Assembly: GCA_018268775.1 (NCBI GenBank)
Contig: JAFDVV010000077.1
Location: forward strand, 1-40,452
Length of the DNA: 40,452 bases
Direction: 5' to 3'
Source of the DNA: Acidobacteriota bacterium
GTDB lineage: Bacteria; Acidobacteriota; Terriglobia; Terriglobales; Acidobacteriaceae
Shown here: positions 34,358 to 40,452 of the stretch, in pieces
How positions within the stretch are numbered: position 1 is the stretch's first letter
Layout: each line of letters starts with the position of its first letter
Notes under the pieces: model-generated
The model's database searches: none
What the model saw: only the letters and a program-made list of their open reading frames with translations
Told to the model about the DNA's origin: nothing
Program-made: the position numbers and the translations under genes

Positions 34358-35227
34358 ATGGATTGGACACCTGGTGGCCTTAGCAGCGATGTAGAAGACC
34401 GGCGCGGTTCCTCGGGCGGGGGCGGTTTCGGCGGCGGTGGACTCGGAATCGTCGGCATCGTCTTTCTGCTTGTTATCAGTCTGATTACGGGGCGCAACTA
34501 CATTGGCAGCTATCTCGCCGGTGGAGGTCACGTCGCCACATCGTCCGGTGATAGACCTGCAGTTGAATCGCCAGCGGAGGACCGTTCAGCACAGCTTGTG
34601 TCGTTTGTGCTCGACGATGTACAGAAGACATGGGAGCAATTACTGCCCGAGCAGACAAAGCAACCGTATCGGCATGCCAGGCTGGTGCTGTTTCGGGACT
34701 ACACACAGTCCGGCTGCGGTGTGGCCCAGTCTCAAACGGGGCCTTTCTACTGTCCGGCAGACGAGAAGGTCTACATCGACCTCGGCTTCTGGGATGAGTT
34801 GCGGCGCATCGGCGGAAGCACTGCGGACTTCGCGCAGGCCTATGTGGTCGCGCATGAGTTGGGGCATCATGTGCAGAACATCCTGGGTATTGAGAGACAG
34901 ATGCGCCAACTCTCCGCGCGAAACCCCGGCCAGCAGAATGCCTTGTCCGTCAGGCTCGAGCTGCAGGCCGACTGTCTGGCCGGTGTATGGGGACACTCAG
35001 CCGCGCAGCGCGGTATCGTTCACGAGGCCGATGTGCAGGATGGTCTGAGCGCGGCTGCCGCGGTCGGCGACGATCACATCCAGAAGATGTCACGCGGCGC
35101 GGTCAGTCCGGAGAGCTTCACACACGGAACCTCCGCACAGCGACAAAGCTGGTTTATGAAAGGGTTTCAGCAGGGCGATATCAGCGCTTGCAACACATTC
35201 CAGAACGGCGTGAACGACAGCTTTTGA
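34358..35227 (+). CDS. YpfJ-type neutral zinc metallopeptidase
   Basis: 289 residues. The N-terminus is a Gly-rich stretch (SSGGGGFGGGG) followed by one membrane helix (about 29-45), so it is a membrane-anchored protein with the rest probably outside the cytoplasm. The catalytic HELGH is at 166-170 (VVAHELGHHVQNILGI), with a downstream acidic ligand in LELQADCLAGVWGH. The CGVAQSQTGPFYCPAD segment upstream matches the family's conserved Cys pair. Its physiological substrate is unknown. It is convergent with the histidine kinase gene. Confidence 0.9.
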   Translation: MDWTPGGLSSDVEDRRGSSGGGGFGGGGLGIVGIVFLLVISLITGRNYIGSYLAGGGHVATSSGDRPAVESPAEDRSAQLVSFVLDDVQKTWEQLLPEQTKQPYRHARLVLFRDYTQSGCGVAQSQTGPFYCPADEKVYIDLGFWDELRRIGGSTADFAQAYVVAHELGHHVQNILGIERQMRQLSARNPGQQNALSVRLELQADCLAGVWGHSAAQRGIVHEADVQDGLSAAAAVGDDHIQKMSRGAVSPESFTHGTSAQRQSWFMKGFQQGDISACNTFQNGVNDSF

Positions 35228-35237
35228 GTGCTACCTT

Positions 35238-37034
35238 TCACGCGACGTTGGTGTTGATTGCCGGCTTCTCTGCCAGGAAGACGCTGACCACGGTACCATG
35301 AGCTGATTCGCCTGTGTCGCTTGCCAGGTCGATCGTTCCCCCGTGCTTGTGGATGATGCCTCGACTGACCCAAAGCCCCAGCCCGGTACCGCGTTCTCCT
35401 TTGGTGGTGAAGAAGGGTTGAAATAGATGTGGACGCACTTCGTCGGAGATGCCTTTGCCGTTGTCGGCGATGATGATAAGCGCACCCGGCGGCATCTTAT
35501 GCCCCGCGCTGTTGATTCCAGCGGGTAGAGCAGAGGCGCTGATTCGAACCTCGCCCCCAGAGTCGGCGGCTTCAGCCGCGTTGGTAATCAGGTTCGTGAA
35601 GACCTGGCGTAGTTCCGCCGGAAAGGCATCGACAAGGATTGGCCCGGGAATGTCGGAGTTCACCGTAACGCCAAGCTCCTGGAAGCGATGTTCCATCAGC
35701 AGAAGTATCTCTTTCAGTATCTGTTGGAGATCGACAGCGACGGGTGCCTTCGACTCGCGATAAAGTCCAAGCATGGCACGGCTAATCTGAGTCACACGGG
35801 CGAGCTCACGTTCCGCCATGTCTACAAATTGCTTGAACTCCTCTTCGGTGACGCCGTTTTTCATCAGATAAAGAAGATTGGAGACGGAGTCCAGCGGGTT
35901 GTGTATCTCATGCGCAATAGTTGCCGCGAGCCGCCCTGCGACGGCCAGCTTCTCATTGGCGAGCAGGGCTTCCTGGGTTCGGCGCTCCATGGTGATGTCG
36001 CGGAAGACAAGCACAACGCCGACGGTCTCTCCTGTCTGGTCTCGGACCGGAGCGCCGCTATGCGCAATCAATATCTGTGTCCCGTCCTTTCGGATCAGGG
36101 CTGTATTGCTGGCCAGCCCGACGACAGTCTTCAGACGCATCACCTTGGCTACGGGAGTCTCAAGAGGTTGCCGTGTATGCTCGTCGGCGATGTGGAAGAC
36201 ACCCTCAAGCGGAAGGCCGACGGCGTCAGCTTGCGACCAGCCGGTCAACTCAGCGGCCACGGGATTCATCATCTGGATTCGCCCGGAAGCATCGCAGGTG
36301 ACGACGCCATCTCCGATGGAGTCGAGCGTCGTGCGCAGGCGTTGCTCGGACTGGAATATCTCCTCGGCCCTGCGTCCAAGTATTTCAAGCGAGCTTCGGT
36401 ACGCCGAAGATACGGCGTGGAGACGGCTGCGCATGAACAGGCCGATCAGAACTCCCATGCCTAGCGCGATGGCAATCAGCGCCTCCAACATGTTGCGCAC
36501 CTGGCGATGCCATTGGGCGATGCGAACAGTACGGCGCGCTTCCGCGTGTTGCGTGATCGAGTCGATGTCCTGCCGGACCTGGTCCATCAGACTCTTGCCA
36601 TAAAGGTTCAGATTGACATCGTTTGTATGGCCGCCTGCGCGCACGAGCGAGATGATGGGCAGAGCAAAGGCGTCACGCCACGTCTGATGTTCATTGCGAA
36701 GGTCCTCGACGTTATAGCGTTGCTCTGCATCTGTGCCGGTAAGGGCGGCCAGCTTCTCAAACTCGGATGGCAGGCGGTTTCCGGCGTCGTTGAAGGGTTG
36801 CAGAAAACGCTCGTCGCCGGTAGTTTCAAATCCTCGCAGACCGGACTCTTCGTCGATGATGAGTTTGGCCACCAGGCTGGCCTGTGCAATGCGAGCATCC
36901 GTCGTCTGAATGATGCCCACGGTCTCGTTGGCACCGCGCATCTGCCAGTAGAGCGCCCCGGCGGTCAGCAAAAGCGCAACAACCGGAAGCAGAAGTGCCT
37001 GCTGCAGAATTCTGTTGAACTGGCTTAGGTTCAC
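35238..37034 (-). CDS. CHASE3-PAS sensor histidine kinase
   Basis: 598 residues. An N-terminal helix (about 12-30), an all-helical extracytoplasmic CHASE3-like domain (about 40-175), a second helix (about 183-201), a coiled region, a PAS domain (about 231-350), then HisKA with phospho-acceptor His375 (IAHEIHNPLDS) and a HATPase domain with NLITNAAEAADSGG, ADNGKGI and GTGLGLWVSRGI. The start is GTG at 37034. The stand-alone receiver gene lies just upstream on the same strand and probably pairs with it. It looks like a sensor that integrates an outside cue and a PAS ligand; the signal is unknown. Confidence 0.93.
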   Translation of the reverse strand: MNLSQFNRILQQALLLPVVALLLTAGALYWQMRGANETVGIIQTTDARIAQASLVAKLIIDEESGLRGFETTGDERFLQPFNDAGNRLPSEFEKLAALTGTDAEQRYNVEDLRNEHQTWRDAFALPIISLVRAGGHTNDVNLNLYGKSLMDQVRQDIDSITQHAEARRTVRIAQWHRQVRNMLEALIAIALGMGVLIGLFMRSRLHAVSSAYRSSLEILGRRAEEIFQSEQRLRTTLDSIGDGVVTCDASGRIQMMNPVAAELTGWSQADAVGLPLEGVFHIADEHTRQPLETPVAKVMRLKTVVGLASNTALIRKDGTQILIAHSGAPVRDQTGETVGVVLVFRDITMERRTQEALLANEKLAVAGRLAATIAHEIHNPLDSVSNLLYLMKNGVTEEEFKQFVDMAERELARVTQISRAMLGLYRESKAPVAVDLQQILKEILLLMEHRFQELGVTVNSDIPGPILVDAFPAELRQVFTNLITNAAEAADSGGEVRISASALPAGINSAGHKMPPGALIIIADNGKGISDEVRPHLFQPFFTTKGERGTGLGLWVSRGIIHKHGGTIDLASDTGESAHGTVVSVFLAEKPAINTNVA

Positions 37035-37065
37035 GGCCCCTCACCTATCGTTTTGCCCGGCAGGT

Positions 37066-37440
37066 TCAGGGCGTCTTTATCGACTGAAAAAGAGCTTCGA
37101 GCTTGCTCAAAAGAACCGGTGCGCCCTCGCCCTTTGTCATATAGAGATTGACGAGGGAGGTCACTTCAGCCGGTAAACCAAGATATGCGGACAGCAGGAG
37201 GATCGGTATCGACGGTTTGATCTGGCGCATGCGCCCTGCCACTTCACCGCCGTGCATCCCAGGCATGGAGTAATCCAGAACAACGGCTTCCACGGGTTCG
37301 GTCTCGAAGATACGCAGTCCCGAGGCGCCATCCATGGCCGTCAATACCCGGTAACCCGCGCGTTCCAGCAGAACCTTCCGGACCCTGAGCCCGATGAGTT
37401 CGTCGTCCACGCAAAGAATAAGGTGCGAGGTCTCTGTCAT
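37066..37440 (-). CDS. Stand-alone response-regulator receiver (CheY-like)
   Basis: About 124 residues from ATG 37440; the longer frame to 37515 lacks family similarity in its first 25 residues. A single receiver domain: acidic pair Asp12-Asp13 (CVDDE), phospho-acceptor Asp56 (VVLDYSMPG), the Ser of LLLSAY and the Lys of YMTKGEG are present. No DNA-binding or output domain follows, so it likely acts by protein contact or in a phosphorelay with the adjacent kinase, 32 bases downstream. It is divergent from phoB. Confidence 0.9.
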   Translation of the reverse strand: MTETSHLILCVDDELIGLRVRKVLLERAGYRVLTAMDGASGLRIFETEPVEAVVLDYSMPGMHGGEVAGRMRQIKPSIPILLLSAYLGLPAEVTSLVNLYMTKGEGAPVLLSKLEALFQSIKTP

Positions 37441-37614
37441 AAGGTGATCAACTCGATCAGAAAAGGGAGCAAGCGATACAAAGTTACCTTCGTCAGTATA
37501 CAGGGCACCGGACAACCGAAAGATTTAACGATTCATCGTACATTTGCAAAGTATGAACCGAAGGTGGGCTAAGCTGAGGGGGCGGGAACGCGTACGCAAT
37601 CGAGGTCTAACCTT

Positions 37615-38325
37615 TTGAATCAGACGATCTTTGTACTGGAAGACGAAGCGGACATCTCCCGGCTGGTGCAGTATCACTTGGAGAGTGCCGGGTTTACAGT
37701 TCGCCCCTACTTGACGGCCAGCCAGATAATCTCAGATGCTGAACGGCAACCGCCCGCTCTGTTCTTACTGGACATCATGGTGCCGGGGGGCGACGGCTTG
37801 GATCTATGCCGCCGTCTGAGGCAAAACCCCACATTGAGTGTGGTACCCATCATCTTTCTCACTGCGCGTGCCGCGGAGAGCGATCGCGTGCACGGCCTTG
37901 AGCTTGGGGCCGACGATTACATCACCAAACCCTTTGGGACACGCGAGCTGATTGCGCGCGTCAAAGCGGTGCTGCGCCGGTTCGAGCGCCCAACGTCTCC
38001 GTCGGTCATCAGGTTTGAGGATGTTGAGATCGATGCCGGCGCCATGCAGCTCCGGGTAAAGGGCGAGCTAGTGACCACCACGGCGACGGAGTTCCGGCTG
38101 CTCGACTATCTGGCGCGCCATCCTGGGCGTGTCTTCAGTCGAGATCATCTGCTGGATGCAGTATGGGGCGATGCGCGCTTCGTTACGCCGCGTTCGGTCG
38201 ATGTATATGTGCGCAGGATCCGCGAGAAGATTGAAGACGATGCGGAGACGCCGCGGTATCTTAAGACCATGCGCGGAGCAGGTTATCGTTTTGAGATACC
38301 GAAGACGGCCCAGATTCCGGCATAG
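37615..38325 (+). CDS. phoB: PhoB/OmpR-family response regulator of phosphate starvation
   Basis: 236 residues: receiver domain with acidic Glu9-Asp10-Glu11, phospho-acceptor Asp53 (LLDIMVPGGDG) and Lys in YITKPFG, then an OmpR-type winged helix (about 135-230) with TATEFRLLDYLARHPGRVFSRDHLLDAVWG and RSVDVYVRRIREKIE. The start codon is TTG with GAGG about nine bases upstream; no in-frame ATG or GTG lies between it and an upstream stop at 37570. phoR follows after 14 bases, and pstS after that, which is why I name it phoB. Confidence 0.9.
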   Translation: MNQTIFVLEDEADISRLVQYHLESAGFTVRPYLTASQIISDAERQPPALFLLDIMVPGGDGLDLCRRLRQNPTLSVVPIIFLTARAAESDRVHGLELGADDYITKPFGTRELIARVKAVLRRFERPTSPSVIRFEDVEIDAGAMQLRVKGELVTTTATEFRLLDYLARHPGRVFSRDHLLDAVWGDARFVTPRSVDVYVRRIREKIEDDAETPRYLKTMRGAGYRFEIPKTAQIPA

Positions 38326-38339
38326 AGAGCGTTCCAACC

Positions 38340-39710
38340 GTGTCGCGTAGCCTGTTCTTTTCGTTTTTTCTTCGGATGACGATCGCATTGGCGTTTGTGG
38401 CGCTAATGCGGGTGTGGTTTACACCGCGCGGCTGGATTCTGGGATCTGTGCTGGTTCTGCTATGGGCCGCAATCAACGCCTTCCTGTTCTCACGATCGGT
38501 GCGCCGCAGTGTCCTTCCTCTCGAGGTCGCAACCACAGCCATTCCTGAGCGGCCCGTGGGCTTCGTTGGCTCGCAGTTCAGCGATTTCGAGGGGCTGGCG
38601 CAAGCCATATCGGCTGCGTCGGCGCACGTCGAACGGGTATTGCACAAATCCGCTGAGAGCAGGCGAGAGCTCGAGGCCATGATTGACAGTATGCAGGACG
38701 CAGTGGTCGCGGTCGACCAGGCGGGCCGCATCCAATGGACCAACCAGCGAATGGAGAAGCTGCTCCCAACCGGCTCCATGGGGGCGGCGGTCCGTGTTGG
38801 CCATGCCTTGGTCCAAACAATCCGCGACCCGGATGTGCTGGCGTGTGTGCGTTCGGCATTGGAAGAGCGGACAATTACCGAGCGGCGTTCAACTTCATTG
38901 CTGCCCGGAAGAATCTTCGAGGTGGCGGCGTCGCCCATGCCCGGTGGCGGGGCTGTTGCAGTACTGCACGATATTACGCGGATAGAACAGGTAGAGCGTA
39001 CACAGCGCGAGTTTGTTGCGAATGTAAGCCATGAACTGCGAACGCCACTAACATCCATTACCGGGTATGTTGAGACGCTGCTGGATCATGAAGCCGGCCT
39101 CAGCCCACAGGCTCGTGAGTTTCTAACGACCATCCACAAAAACGCGACCCGTATGAACCGGCTGACGGAAGATCTGCTGCTGATGGCGCGAGTCGAGTCG
39201 TCGGAACTCGAGTTGCATCCGGTCGCCGTCTCGGCCGAAGTATTGATACGCGATGCTGTGCAGGCGATGAGTGGGATGGTTCAGGACGAAGAGGCCGTGC
39301 TGGAAGTTGGCCCTACAACGGGATGCGCGATATTTGCCGATCAGGATGCAATCGTTCAAGTGCTGAGCAACCTGATCGAGAACGGAATTAAGTACGGCAA
39401 ATCAAGGGGCAACGGTCATAGCCGCATCGTGATCAGTGCCTATGAGGTGACAGACCCCGCGGACAGCGTAGAGTTCAGTGTGCGCGACTTTGGTCAGGGG
39501 ATTGCCTCGGAACACCTGGTAAGGATATTCGAGAGGTTCTACAGGGTAGACAAAGCGCGTTCGCGAGAGTCCGGTGGGACGGGCCTTGGCCTGGCCATTG
39601 CCCGCCACATCATCCAGACCCAGGGTGGAACTATTCGGGCGGAGAGCGAGCTGAATGCCGGAAGCAACTTCCTCTTTACGCTTCCGAAGGCTTCGCCTTC
39701 CTCTATCTGA
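38340..39710 (+). CDS. phoR: PhoR-like phosphate sensor histidine kinase
   Basis: 456 residues. Two adjacent N-terminal helices (about 5-25 and 32-50) with almost no periplasmic loop, as in PhoR; a PAS domain (about 105-215); HisKA with His231 (VANVSHELRTPLTS); and a HATPase domain with NLIENGIKYG, VRDFGQGI and GTGLGLAIARHI. The start is GTG at 38340. It follows phoB on the same strand and precedes pstS, matching a phosphate-starvation circuit in which the Pst transporter state sets kinase activity. Confidence 0.91.
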   Translation: MSRSLFFSFFLRMTIALAFVALMRVWFTPRGWILGSVLVLLWAAINAFLFSRSVRRSVLPLEVATTAIPERPVGFVGSQFSDFEGLAQAISAASAHVERVLHKSAESRRELEAMIDSMQDAVVAVDQAGRIQWTNQRMEKLLPTGSMGAAVRVGHALVQTIRDPDVLACVRSALEERTITERRSTSLLPGRIFEVAASPMPGGGAVAVLHDITRIEQVERTQREFVANVSHELRTPLTSITGYVETLLDHEAGLSPQAREFLTTIHKNATRMNRLTEDLLLMARVESSELELHPVAVSAEVLIRDAVQAMSGMVQDEEAVLEVGPTTGCAIFADQDAIVQVLSNLIENGIKYGKSRGNGHSRIVISAYEVTDPADSVEFSVRDFGQGIASEHLVRIFERFYRVDKARSRESGGTGLGLAIARHIIQTQGGTIRAESELNAGSNFLFTLPKASPSSI

Positions 39711-39735
39711 TTGTTTTTGCTGTTTTTGAAGCCGA

Positions 39736-39757
39736 TGTAACCTTGCGTTAACAATCC
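39736..39757 (+). promoter_or_regulatory. Possible Pho box before pstS
   Basis: TGTAACCTTGCGTTAACAAT contains two TAAC elements spaced 11 bases apart (39738 and 39749), the repeat spacing of PhoB boxes. It lies about 50 bases upstream of the pstS start, just after phoR. The core differs from the Escherichia consensus, so this is a tentative call by position and spacing. Confidence 0.45.
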
Positions 39758-39802
39758 CCGGTCAGACTGAAAGAACGATCTTTTGAAAGGGTTTGGGAAA
39801 GA

Positions 39803-40452
39803 GTGAAACGATTGGTATTTGCGGCTGGCGTTCTGGCCCTGTTGGCCATGCCTGCTGGCGCGCAAAGTATCAATGGCGCTGGGGCGACCTTCCCATATCC
39901 GATCTATTCGAAATGGTTCAGTGAATACAACCGCATCCACCCCGACGTGAAGATCAACTACCAGTCGATCGGTTCGGGTGGCGGGATACGTCAAGTCTCC
40001 GACGGCATTGTGGATTTCGGCGCGACGGACAGCCCAATGACAGACCAGCAGATTGCGTCCGCCAAGGTGAAGACCGTTCATATTCCTACAGTGCTTGGCG
40101 CAGTTGTTCCGGTGTACAACCTGCCCGGCATCACGAAGGACCTGAACCTTTCCGGTGAGGTCATTGCCGATATCTATCTTGGCAGAATAAAGAAGTGGAA
40201 TGATCCCAGGGTCGCGAAGGACAACCCGGGAATCAATTTTCCCGATCAGCCGATCCTTCCTGTCTATCGCTCCGATGGAAGCGGGACAACGTATATCCTT
40301 ACCGACTTCCTGGCCAAGGTTAGCCCGGAGTGGGCCAGCCGAGTGGGGAGAAATACCTCGGTCAGGTGGTTTGCCGGAATCGGACAAAAGGGAAATGAAG
40401 GTGTAGCGGGTCTGGTCCGCCAGGCACCGTATGCCTTTGGATACGTCGAGCT
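39803..40452 (+). CDS. pstS: Phosphate ABC transporter substrate-binding protein (3' end cut by window edge)
   Basis: I translated this by hand because the frame runs off the window: 216 complete codons. GTG start at 39803 with GGGAAAG before it, then a signal peptide (RLVFAAGVLALLAMPAGA) ending at AGA-Q. The mature protein shows the PstS phosphate-binding features: GAGATFPYPIYSKW near the N-terminus, YQSIGSGGGIRQV, DFGATDSPM, and VYRSDGSGTTYILTDFL. It binds inorganic phosphate in the periplasm for the PstCAB importer, whose genes probably lie beyond the right edge. Position after phoBR fits PhoB control. Confidence 0.95.
   Translation, partial: MKRLVFAAGVLALLAMPAGAQSINGAGATFPYPIYSKWFSEYNRIHPDVKINYQSIGSGGGIRQVSDGIVDFGATDSPMTDQQIASAKVKTVHIPTVLGAVVPVYNLPGITKDLNLSGEVIADIYLGRIKKWNDPRVAKDNPGINFPDQPILPVYRSDGSGTTYILTDFLAKVSPEWASRVGRNTSVRWFAGIGQKGNEGVAGLVRQAPYAFGYVE

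Noticed and set aside
39539..40387. 282-codon minus-strand frame opposite phoR end and pstS
   Set aside because: Conflicts with phoR and pstS, both supported by motifs and gene order.
1..40452. CRISPR array, prophage, integron or IS element
   Set aside because: No regularly spaced repeats, transposase, integrase or phage structural genes were seen; the short dispersed repeats are irregularly placed and lack spacers of uniform size.

Overview
The window looks like chromosomal DNA of an acidobacterium, most likely class Terriglobia (Acidobacteriaceae-like). This placement is an inference. It rests on moderately high GC, the mix of gene families, and a dispersed repeat of the form GTCATTC..AGCG..GAATCT that I associate with these genomes. 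No rRNA, tRNA, CRISPR, insertion sequence or prophage was seen. The content is mostly core metabolism and transport with a few accessory loci.

Left region (1-7 kb): a CUT2-type sugar ABC transporter (two permeases, the first cut by the window edge, and a double-ATPase subunit) lies on the minus strand under a LacI-family repressor. Two identical copies of a perfect 12-bp palindrome, TGAGACGTCTCA, sit before the repressor gene and before the transporter genes. To the right are an exported protein that joins a CxxCH haem motif to a ComEA-like helix-hairpin-helix, and a GT-C type membrane glycosyltransferase.

Centre (7-21.2 kb): a long minus-strand complex I operon, nuoA-C-D-X-E-F-G-H-J-K-L-M-N. 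X is an unrecognised 126-residue protein between nuoD and nuoE. nuoB and nuoI, which encode the two Fe-S subunits of the connecting arm, are absent from their usual places. At least six copies of the dispersed repeat, all in one orientation, lie in or beside this operon. One is inside nuoG and one forms the start of gene X.

Metal and envelope region (21.4-26.6 kb): prepilin peptidase, an OprB-like porin and a small 84-residue protein on the minus strand; divergent from these is a CsoR/RcnR-family metal sensor with a recognisable operator in the shared promoter region. Next come an Nramp Mn/Fe importer (mntH) and a DtxR/MntR-family regulator, each preceded by a shared TTAACTATrGyTAA motif.

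Right region (26.6-40.4 kb): thiG, ruvC with an overlapping exported-protein gene, rsmA divergent from glgA, an APC amino-acid permease, a family-39-type glycosyltransferase, a YpfJ-type zinc metallopeptidase, a CHASE3-PAS histidine kinase with a stand-alone receiver, and a phoB-phoR-pstS phosphate-starvation set with a possible Pho box before pstS. pstS runs off the right edge.
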